NCBI GenBank assembly: GCA_022484695.1
Contig: JAKVKU010000001.1
Location: 310,001-374,000 of the forward strand
From: Lactobacillus sp.
Lineage (GTDB): Bacteria > Bacillota > Bacilli > Lactobacillales > Lactobacillaceae
Length of the DNA: 64,000 nt
Direction: 5' to 3'
Made by a program: the position numbers and the translations under genes. Below the pieces are notes generated by a model that saw only the letters and a program-made list of their open reading frames with translations, made no database searches and was not told where the DNA came from. Of the stretch, positions 8,859-15,569 are shown piece after piece (the first letter of the stretch is position 1; each line of letters starts with the position of its first letter).

Positions 8859-9689
8859 TTACTTGATGATGCCTAGGCCACCAAGAACAGCGGAGATAAC
8901 GATGACCCCAATTAAGATCCAAGTTGTGGAGATTTTCTTTTTCCGCAACAACCAAATCAATAGCCAAACCACGCCTAAGGGCAGTAAACCTTTTAGAATG
9001 CCATCTAGGGTTGTTTGTAAATTGAAGGGCACGCCACCTAGTTTGGTGACCACGCTAAATTTCAAAGGTACGTTGAGATAGGTCATGGCCCCAATCATGG
9101 TCAGCCCCAGGAGGGAACAGCCCTTGGTGATGGAGCTTAATAACCCACTTTCTTGGGCTTCACTGATATAATTGGCCCCGACTTTATACCCCAGTACCCC
9201 GCCGTAATATCTGACGAAGTAATAAGGCACGTGGAATAAAATCAAGAACAATAGCGGTCCGAGGATATTACCCTGGGTGGCCAGGCCTAAGCCGATCCCA
9301 GTGGTGATGACTCGCCAAGTTCCGGTGAAGAAGGAATCCCCTAAACCGGCTAAAGGACCCATCAGCCCAACTTTTAGACCTTGGACACTTTCTTCAATAT
9401 CCGGCATCGGTTTTTCAGCATTTTGTTTTTCCATGGAATAGACGATGCCCTGGAGAAATGGTAAGAAGACTGGGTTGGTATTGAAATACTGCATGTGTCT
9501 GGCCACAGCAGCGTAGTAATCATCATCGTTCTTATACAATTTCCGCAACAATGGCATCAGAGTCCAACCAAAACCTGGGCCTTGCATCCGCACGTAAGTC
9601 ATTTCACCCATGATGGTAAAACCGCGCCAGAAGATACTATGAATATTCTTTTTATCTGTTTTCGTTAAATTATTGGTCGTTGTACTCAT
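8859..9689 (-). CDS. PTS mannose-family EIID component (operon 1)
   Basis: A 276-residue membrane protein. It has the EIID hallmarks FWRGFTIMGEMTYVRMQGPGF near the start, MEKQNA, and GLKVGLMGPLAGLGDSFF around residues 105-125, followed by C-terminal helices. With EIIC it forms the sugar channel that couples transport to phosphorylation. Its ATG overlaps the stop of EIIC in ATGA. The operon reads EIIB, EIIC, EIID, esterase, lyase. It lacks an EIIA gene. Confidence 0.92.
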   Translation of the reverse strand: MSTTTNNLTKTDKKNIHSIFWRGFTIMGEMTYVRMQGPGFGWTLMPLLRKLYKNDDDYYAAVARHMQYFNTNPVFLPFLQGIVYSMEKQNAEKPMPDIEESVQGLKVGLMGPLAGLGDSFFTGTWRVITTGIGLGLATQGNILGPLLFLILFHVPYYFVRYYGGVLGYKVGANYISEAQESGLLSSITKGCSLLGLTMIGAMTYLNVPLKFSVVTKLGGVPFNLQTTLDGILKGLLPLGVVWLLIWLLRKKKISTTWILIGVIVISAVLGGLGIIK

Positions 9690-10501
9690 GATAAGAAGTC
9701 CTCCATTTCATTTGATCCGGTGCCACCAGCCGTGCCGGCAGCTGGGCCACTTGGCCGGTTTTTATTTTCTTGGCGTTTCTTGTAATCCGTCAAAATGAAG
9801 AAGACAGCTGCGGCGCCACCAAGGACGGCGATTGGCATGGTCCCTAGTTTTAGATAAGCAGCCATAATGAAACCAATAAAGAAGAAGGCCATCAGTTGGT
9901 TATCCCACATGGAGTTCACTAGGATAGCCATCCCAAGGGCAGGCAAGGCAGCTGACATAGCTGTTAGCGCGCCATTAACAAACGGTGGCATGGAAGCCAT
10001 CATATGTCTGACCGGTTCAACCCCGATCATCATGATGACAAAGGCCATGATGGCAAAGACCGTGGGATAAAAGATAATGGCAAAGTAATGGGTCGCCGTG
10101 AATAGCTTATCGTTATGATTAGCCACAGCCCGGTCTTCAAAATCAACGACGAAGTTAAAGAATACCCCAGCAATTAAGTTGAACAGCAAAACGGCTAATA
10201 GGCCGATGGGAATAGATAAGGCCACGGCCGCAGAGGTCCCTTTACCTAACAAAATTCCAAAGGCGGTACCGAATACCCCGGCCGAAGCCACATCAGATGG
10301 CACGGAACCACCCACGGAGAAGGTCCCTAAGAACACGGCTTCAATAGCCGCCCCCATTAAAATACCTTGGCGCAAGTCACCTAACGCCAAGCCAACCAAT
10401 GGGCCGATCCAGATGGGGCGAATTTGAATATTGAAGAAACCCCAATCTAAGAACTTTGTTAAAAACATAATGACTGCAATCAGTAAGGCTTGAATAACCA
10501 T
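9686..10501 (-). CDS. PTS mannose-family EIIC component (operon 1)
   Basis: A 271-residue integral membrane protein of the sorbose/mannose EIIC type. It starts IQALLIAVIMFLTKFLDW, has GILMGAAIEAVFLGTFSVGG near residue 50 and PSDVASAGVFGTAFGI near 75, and ends in a hydrophilic tail. It forms the substrate channel with EIID. It starts 4 bp after EIIB and overlaps EIID by 4 nt, so the three are translationally coupled. GGAGG precedes the ATG. Confidence 0.92.
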   Translation of the reverse strand: MVIQALLIAVIMFLTKFLDWGFFNIQIRPIWIGPLVGLALGDLRQGILMGAAIEAVFLGTFSVGGSVPSDVASAGVFGTAFGILLGKGTSAAVALSIPIGLLAVLLFNLIAGVFFNFVVDFEDRAVANHNDKLFTATHYFAIIFYPTVFAIMAFVIMMIGVEPVRHMMASMPPFVNGALTAMSAALPALGMAILVNSMWDNQLMAFFFIGFIMAAYLKLGTMPIAVLGGAAAVFFILTDYKKRQENKNRPSGPAAGTAGGTGSNEMEDFLS

Positions 10502-10505
10502 CAGT

Positions 10506-11003
10506 TTATGCCTCCTTTTGAATGAGCTTGTCTAACGGAATTTTTTGTTGATCCGGTACAATTTGATAGGCTACCGGTGTGCCACTGTCACTAATGGCTT
10601 GTAAATCAGCAACATCCTGGTCACTTAAACGCAAATTTTCGGTATATTTCTTTTTATTGGCAGCAGCTTCTTTAGAGGCCCGGCCAAAATTACCAATATT
10701 CACCAAGGGAATTTTGACCCCAGTTTCCACCACAAAGCGGGCGTCTTGGGGATTGTTTACCACAATAAATGAATTTAAGGCGTTGAATCTTGGATCGGCA
10801 AAAAGTGTTTTGGCCTTGTCTCGGCTTAGTACAATAGCTTTCATCGTTGGCGGCGTCGCCATTTTTAAAGAAGCACTTTGAATTGGATCATTAGCCGCTT
10901 TGTCGTTGACCACTACAATGTGATCAACTTGTAACTGGTGGCTCCAAATCAAAGCCACTTGCCCGTGAACCAGGCGCTCATCAATACGTAACATTTTAAT
11001 CAA
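10506..11003 (-). CDS. PTS mannose-family EIIB component (operon 1)
   Basis: A protein of about 165 residues with the EIIB motif RIDERLVHGQV; the histidine at about residue 13 is the phosphorylated residue. It takes phosphate from an EIIA and passes it to the incoming sugar. A GTG at 11012 is in frame, but the TTG at 11003 is better placed after GGGGTGA and aligns with the starts of the other two EIIB proteins. It is the first gene of operon 1, downstream of a sigma-54 promoter. Confidence 0.88.
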   Translation of the reverse strand: MIKMLRIDERLVHGQVALIWSHQLQVDHIVVVNDKAANDPIQSASLKMATPPTMKAIVLSRDKAKTLFADPRFNALNSFIVVNNPQDARFVVETGVKIPLVNIGNFGRASKEAAANKKKYTENLRLSDQDVADLQAISDSGTPVAYQIVPDQQKIPLDKLIQKEA

Positions 11004-11100
11004 ATTAGTCACCCCATCTTTTCTCGTTATGCGTCATAAACACCTACAGTTGTTAAATGCTTAAAGCTAATTTGTATCTCCTCCCGGATAGAATCTAGTT

Positions 11101-11114
11101 AAAAAGCGCTTTCA
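11101..11114 (-). promoter_or_regulatory. cre-like CcpA site, PTS operon 1
   Basis: On the minus strand TGAAAGCGCTTTTT lies just downstream of the sigma-54 -12 element, where bound CcpA would block transcription. Confidence 0.7.
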
Positions 11115-11125
11115 TATTCGTATAA

Positions 11126-11141
11126 GCAAATTTGATGCCAA
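11126..11141 (-). promoter_or_regulatory. Sigma-54 promoter of PTS operon 1
   Basis: On the minus strand TTGGCATCAAATTTGC matches the -24/-12 consensus (TGGCAY, N5, TTGC) with correct spacing. It lies about 125 bp upstream of EIIB. Confidence 0.88.
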
Positions 11142-11222
11142 CATTTGGCGGCGGTGCTAAGATATGCGGGATAAGTGCCGTTAAATCAATAGTTGAAGCG
11201 TGAAATATATTTTTTTAAAAAG

Positions 11223-11271
11223 CGACAGAGCATTGTTTCCGACAGATGAGAAACATATTTTTAATGTGTCG
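11223..11271 (-). promoter_or_regulatory. Upstream activator element of PTS operon 1, CGACAGA-N18-TGTGTCG
   Basis: CGACAGA at 11240-11246 and TGTGTCG at 11265-11271 are 18 bp apart, with a further CGACAGA copy at 11223-11229. The element lies about 100 bp upstream of the sigma-54 promoter. The same pair with the same spacing occurs upstream of two other sigma-54 promoters in the window. The rest of this 400-bp intergenic region holds only the cre site, the promoters and the nudix gene leader. Confidence 0.7.
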
Positions 11272-11343
11272 GTTGAACGATGTGGCTTAAATAGAGACCA
11301 TGAATAAGTTAATATTGCTAGTTTGAATTTTTTATAAATAGGC

Positions 11344-11349
11344 TATAAT
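11344..11349 (+). promoter_or_regulatory. -10 element (TATAAT) of the nudix gene
   Basis: A perfect TATAAT about 68 bp upstream of the ATG. The -35 is poor (TTTGAA at 16 bp). Confidence 0.5.
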
Positions 11350-11416
11350 GTATGCTTACAGATGTGATATAGCCTAGTCGTGTCATTTCAAACATCAATT
11401 ACGAGGAGATAAGCCC

Positions 11417-11923
11417 ATGGTATACACTTACTGCCCCACTTGTGGGACAAAATTGATCGACAAAGCCGCAGGCGATGATGGAACAACGCCTTATTGTCCG
11501 GTCTGTCAGCGTTTTTGGTTCCCAACTTTTGCCGATTGTGTCATTGTACTGGTGGCCAATGAATTTAACGAAATTGTCCTGGCCAAAATGCCCTATCTAT
11601 CTGAACAATATGCGTCATTGATTTCTGGTTATATGCAGCCAGGCGAAACGGCAGAGGCCAGTGCTAAACGGGAAGTTCAAGAAGAATTAGGTCTGGTTTT
11701 ACCGGCAGTCCAATATACCGGTACTTATTGGTTTGGCAAAACCGATGCCTTGATGCATGGCTTTATTGGCCAAACCACCAAACAAGCTTTTAAAGTGTCC
11801 GACGAATTGTCGACGGTGCAATGGGTCCCAGCACCAGAAGCACCGAAATATATGTTTCCAGAAAGTCCGGACAATGCGGCCTTGGCGGTATATCGGACAT
11901 TTATGCAACAACGTAAGATTTAA
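11417..11923 (+). CDS. Nudix hydrolase with N-terminal zinc ribbon (NADH pyrophosphatase-like)
   Basis: A 168-residue protein. The zinc ribbon has Cys6-x2-Cys9 and Cys27-x2-Cys30. A complete Nudix box follows at residues 71-93 (G-x5-E-x7-REV-x-EE-x-G-L). This layout resembles the C-terminal part of NudC-type NAD(H) pyrophosphatases, but the protein is shorter than NudC (about 257 residues) and lacks its N-terminal domain, so its substrate is open. It stands alone between two polysaccharide operons and ends at a bidirectional terminator. An AGGAG precedes the ATG. Confidence 0.85.
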   Translation: MVYTYCPTCGTKLIDKAAGDDGTTPYCPVCQRFWFPTFADCVIVLVANEFNEIVLAKMPYLSEQYASLISGYMQPGETAEASAKREVQEELGLVLPAVQYTGTYWFGKTDALMHGFIGQTTKQAFKVSDELSTVQWVPAPEAPKYMFPESPDNAALAVYRTFMQQRKI

Positions 11924-11966
11924 AAAAGTTTCAAGTCTTTTAGAATTGGACCACCTAAAGATACTC

Positions 11967-12030
11967 AAAAAGCCCGTTGGAACTATGGGAGAAACCAAAA
12001 TGTTTCTCAGATGATTCCAGCAGGCTTTTT
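11967..12030. terminator. Bidirectional terminator between nudix and lyase 3 genes
   Basis: AAAAAGCC and GGCTTTTT form the outer stem, with an inner GAGAAAC/GTTTCTC hairpin. It serves two convergent genes. Confidence 0.75.
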
Positions 12031-12071
12031 GTATAGCGCCAGATAAAGTTTTAGTGTTAAGGGGCGATCGA

Positions 12072-13940
12072 TTAATCAGTGGTATACAAAGCGGCTTGCA
12101 ACCAGTTAATATGTTGGCCGCCTTCATTGGTGACAATTGGTGCCCGGGACAAGGTATTGGCGGCTTGTTGCACGCTTTGCACGGCGTCTGTTGTCATTGG
12201 CCGTTGGGTCAAATAGTGATTAGCCACAATTTCATAGGCTGGGGTACCGTCGTTAGCTTTGCCGCGAGAGAGGTCAGAGGCAAAGGTCTCCGATGGCACA
12301 TCTTCGCCTAGATTATACTTTGCCGTATAAGCCACGCCGGCCAGTAGGCGGCTATTGTAGGCTGAGAATAAATCAATACCTTGATTCCAAGAAATAGCTG
12401 CTTGCAGGGCTAGGCCGTTGATGCCTAATTGGACGTGGGCTTGATCCCGGGAAGTTTCCTGAAGTTCGCCTGTGGGATAGATGTAATTTAACAATGAACC
12501 CTCTGAGGTCCCATTGGGATTTTGGGCATTGCCTAAATAGAATTGTTTTAAGGCGGTATTGTACAAATCAACATCATTTAAGTAAACGGCTGCTGACATA
12601 TTAAAGGCCCCAATTAAGGCATCCCAGGCGCCATTGGCTTGGGGGTAGTAATCTACAGCTGGGCTGTAGGCCCCGCCTCTGGCAATCATCATGCTTTTAA
12701 CAAAGGCATCAAAGCGTGCAATGTCAGCTGGTTGCCACTTGTCGGCGTCAGGGGTGGTTGGAGCGGTATTATAAACATTTTTCAAGAGTTCAGCGGCGTT
12801 GAGCATTTCTGGGAAATCCAGGGCAAAACGCAACTTGGCATCATTGCCATGACCAACTGTTGTTAAGGTGTTGGTCCAGGCATTAAGGATGTTGATGGCC
12901 GTTTTGGCGTGGGCATTATCCCGATCAAAATACCACATCAAGGCATTGGAACTGGCGGCAAAACTATCTTTGGTGAGATGGTCGCCACCAATATTGGGAT
13001 TATTATACGGGCCAATATCAATCAAGGCTTGGGGATCAGGTTGATAGTCAGCAGCGGCTAATGGGGAAGCCTTCAATTGGGCATAGGCTTTACCGTCAAT
13101 GGTGCTGGTGTTGTCTTTGTTGGCACGGATGCGGTCTAGAGTTTTGGCGGTATAAGAGATACCAGGGTGGGCAAATTTAAAATCTTTGGCCACATAGGGG
13201 ATTTCAGAGTTAGTGGCGTATTGGTCACTCACATCGGTGACGTCAAAGAAATCCAAGTTAGGCCCATCAAAAACTGCTTGGCCAGGGGGTGCCTGTAAGG
13301 CCAAGGTAATGGTGTTAGTCCCAGCATTTAGATGGACGGTCATATAATTGTTAGTCCATTTCGTATTGCCCCGCACCGCCGCGTAATTATCAGCACTTTG
13401 CACTGTGGTTTGTGGGGTATTGGCATCTTTATAGCCCGAGATGTTAAAAATCATCCAACCGGCCCAGCCCGAATCACTTAAGGGGTCAGTACTATTATTA
13501 ATCATTACCCGGAAATTACGTTCATCCCGATCGTTACGGTTGCCCTTGGTTTTGGTGGCTGGATTGTTGTAGTTAAAACGCAGTTGATAAAAGCCGGCCT
13601 TCGGGACTTGTATCTGCCAAGTGGCGGTATCGTGGCCTGCTGGAATCGTATTTAAGTACGATGTGGTATCAGCTACTGGGTCACTAAAATCCACAAATTG
13701 ATGACCAGAGGCATTGTTCAAGGTGATACTGTTGCCCTTGGCGTCAATGGGGATTTTATCACCATCATGACGGATATAAACATTGCCAGTGTGTTGGGTC
13801 AAGGTCTCAGCTTCAATACGTTGAGAAAATGCAGCGGAAACCGGCTGGGCATTGCTTGAAACGGCTAAGCCAAGACCACCCATGGCCAGGGCCAAACATG
13901 TTTTGGCAAACAAGTGCTGTGGGCTTTTCAGTTTTTTCAT
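12072..13940 (-). CDS. Secreted polysaccharide lyase, N-terminal carbohydrate-binding module plus alginate-lyase domain (lyase 3)
   Basis: A 622-residue exported protein with a signal peptide at residues 1-36 (LALAMGGLGLAV core, VSA-A site). Residues about 40-237 form a beta-sandwich module like CBM6/CBM35 (IEAETLTQ, GFYQLRFNY, LNAGTNTITL). Residues about 255-560 are the alginate-lyase-like domain, with DFPEMLNAAELL and the catalytic-looking E495-T-S-R-D-Q-A-H502. It is more distant from lyases 1 and 2 and has a different binding module, so it may attack another part of the polymer. It is monocistronic and directly under its own sigma-54 promoter, upstream element and cre site. Confidence 0.75.
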   Translation of the reverse strand: MKKLKSPQHLFAKTCLALAMGGLGLAVSSNAQPVSAAFSQRIEAETLTQHTGNVYIRHDGDKIPIDAKGNSITLNNASGHQFVDFSDPVADTTSYLNTIPAGHDTATWQIQVPKAGFYQLRFNYNNPATKTKGNRNDRDERNFRVMINNSTDPLSDSGWAGWMIFNISGYKDANTPQTTVQSADNYAAVRGNTKWTNNYMTVHLNAGTNTITLALQAPPGQAVFDGPNLDFFDVTDVSDQYATNSEIPYVAKDFKFAHPGISYTAKTLDRIRANKDNTSTIDGKAYAQLKASPLAAADYQPDPQALIDIGPYNNPNIGGDHLTKDSFAASSNALMWYFDRDNAHAKTAINILNAWTNTLTTVGHGNDAKLRFALDFPEMLNAAELLKNVYNTAPTTPDADKWQPADIARFDAFVKSMMIARGGAYSPAVDYYPQANGAWDALIGAFNMSAAVYLNDVDLYNTALKQFYLGNAQNPNGTSEGSLLNYIYPTGELQETSRDQAHVQLGINGLALQAAISWNQGIDLFSAYNSRLLAGVAYTAKYNLGEDVPSETFASDLSRGKANDGTPAYEIVANHYLTQRPMTTDAVQSVQQAANTLSRAPIVTNEGGQHINWLQAALYTTD

Positions 13941-13971
13941 AACATACTTTTCCTCCCAGATATAATTTGTT

Positions 13972-13985
13972 AAAAAGCGCTTTCA
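13972..13985 (-). promoter_or_regulatory. cre-like CcpA site, lyase 3 gene
   Basis: On the minus strand TGAAAGCGCTTTTT, identical to the site of PTS operon 1, between the sigma-54 promoter and the ribosome binding site. Confidence 0.7.
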
Positions 13986-13997
13986 TATGTTATGCAA

Positions 13998-14013
13998 GCA
14001 ACAAGGATGCCAA
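13998..14013 (-). promoter_or_regulatory. Sigma-54 promoter of the lyase 3 gene
   Basis: On the minus strand TTGGCATCCTTGTTGC, a full -24/-12 match with correct spacing, 58 bp upstream of the start codon. Confidence 0.88.
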
Positions 14014-14098
14014 TAATTGGCGACTATTTGGGGAAGCAGAACGAATACCGTCACACCAAGAATTGTGATGGGATATAAAATTTTTTGAAGCCAATTGA

Positions 14099-14140
14099 CG
14101 ACAGATACCGACAGACACAAAGTAGGCTTAAGATGTGTCG
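14099..14140 (-). promoter_or_regulatory. Upstream activator element of lyase 3, CGACAGA-N18-TGTGTCG
   Basis: CGACAGA at 14109-14115 and TGTGTCG at 14134-14140, again 18 bp apart, with an extra CGACAGA at 14099-14105. It lies 96 bp upstream of the sigma-54 promoter, in the same orientation as in PTS operon 1. The remainder of this 315-bp intergenic stretch is the rpoN terminator. Confidence 0.7.
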
Positions 14141-14197
14141 ACAGTCCAGAATGACTAGGCTAGGCAACCAACCAAATAGATCCAGCCAGCGCACTAA

Positions 14198-14247
14198 AAA
14201 AAGAATCATCGTCAATCGCCACAAGGGCGTTATTCAGATGATTCTTT
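14198..14247 (-). terminator. Terminator downstream of rpoN
   Basis: On the minus strand AAAGAATCATC pairs with GATGATTCTTT and a T-run follows. Confidence 0.8.
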
Positions 14248-14255
14248 GGCTTAAT

Positions 14256-15554
14256 TTATTTGGACACCCGCCGTTTACTGGACGCCGGAATTTCTAATTG
14301 CTTGCGATATTTCGCCACGGTCCGCCGGGCGATGTCAAAACCTTGGTCAGACAATTGCTGGGCTAAGGTGTCGTCGCTCAGGGGATGGGCTTTGTCTTCC
14401 TTGGCCACTAGGGCTTTGATCTGGGCCAAGAGCTGGTCCACTGAAACCGCGTTATCCCCGTCAGTACTTTGACTACGCCGGGAGAAGAAAGCCTTCAAAG
14501 GAAAAGTCCCGAAGTCGGTCACCATATATTTGCTGTTGATGGTGCGGCTCACCGTGGATTCACTGATTTGCAGGGTCTGGGCGATGTCTCTCAGCAACAA
14601 AGGGGCCAGTGTGGTAGATTTCTGGGACAAAAAATCATATTGCTGGGTCATGATTTGTTTGCCGATCAATAACAAAGTTTCCCGGCGTCGTTGTAAATTA
14701 TAAGTCAGGGCTTGATACTGCCGGTATTTATCCTGGACATATTGCTGGACTTCCGCATCCGTGGACTGGCGTAGATGGTCATAGGATTCAGCTTCAAAGA
14801 TGATTTCCGGTTGATTGCGGTGAAAGAAAGCCAAACGCAACTTACCTTGATCTTGGGTGACCTTAAGTTCTGGCAAAATGTATTGGGTAGGGGTCTGTTG
14901 GTCCATCAACTGGCCCGGATAAGGGTAGAGGGTATGGATGTAATCTAAGCAAGCCTGCAGGTCAGGTTCAGTTAAATCCAGCTCAGATTTCAGTTGGGCC
15001 CAATTTTGAGCCACCAACGTGTCGAAGTGCTCCTGTAAGATTGGTAACACGCCGGCTGGTACGGGATTAGTATCGTATTCCGCCTGTAAAATCAGACATT
15101 CCTGCAAATTGCTGGCGCCAATGCCCGGGGGGTCTAGTTGCTGTAGCAAAGTTTTAGCATCCAGCAACATGGTTTTGGAGATTTTTAACTCGGCCATAAT
15201 GGTGGCATCATCCACCAATAAATAACCGGAAGGGTCCAATTGTTTGATCAAATAGACTAACAAATCCCGCAAAGGCGTCTTGCGATAGGCTAGATGAACC
15301 TGCTCCAAGAGGTAGTCAAATAAAGATTGGTGGGTGTCGGCTATGGGATAACCGGATAAAGCTGCCGCGGCCACGTCCCGTTCTAAGTGGGGCTTCACTT
15401 CAATCAAAGGATTTTCTAAGCTGGCGTTCTTCAGGTAATTGGTTAGGTCAATGACATCTAGTTGCAGCATTAAAATCGACTGTTGCATATCTTGGCTCAA
15501 AGCCAGTTTTTGCACTTGTTTTTGGTTCAATTGGAAATTTTGGGCGAGGGACAA
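14256..15554 (-). CDS. rpoN: RNA polymerase sigma-54 factor RpoN
   Basis: A 432-residue sigma factor. The glutamine-rich region I is at residues 1-50 (QNFQLNQKQVQKLALSQDMQQ and the SILMLQLD segment). A core-binding middle domain follows, then the helix-turn-helix (ISESTVSRTI near 330). The RpoN box ARRTVAKYR lies near the C-terminus. It recognises the -24/-12 promoters described here. The start codon is TTG, with AAGGAGG 6 nt upstream. It begins 15 bp after the stop of the LevR-type activator gene, so activator and sigma factor are very probably one operon. Confidence 0.95.
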   Translation of the reverse strand: MSLAQNFQLNQKQVQKLALSQDMQQSILMLQLDVIDLTNYLKNASLENPLIEVKPHLERDVAAAALSGYPIADTHQSLFDYLLEQVHLAYRKTPLRDLLVYLIKQLDPSGYLLVDDATIMAELKISKTMLLDAKTLLQQLDPPGIGASNLQECLILQAEYDTNPVPAGVLPILQEHFDTLVAQNWAQLKSELDLTEPDLQACLDYIHTLYPYPGQLMDQQTPTQYILPELKVTQDQGKLRLAFFHRNQPEIIFEAESYDHLRQSTDAEVQQYVQDKYRQYQALTYNLQRRRETLLLIGKQIMTQQYDFLSQKSTTLAPLLLRDIAQTLQISESTVSRTINSKYMVTDFGTFPLKAFFSRRSQSTDGDNAVSVDQLLAQIKALVAKEDKAHPLSDDTLAQQLSDQGFDIARRTVAKYRKQLEIPASSKRRVSK

Positions 15555-15569
15555 GATTTGACCTCCTTT

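Noticed and set aside
14085-14297. Open frame of 70 codons between lyase 3 and rpoN
   Set aside because: It spans the activator element and the rpoN terminator, has no ribosome binding site, and its product is not protein-like.
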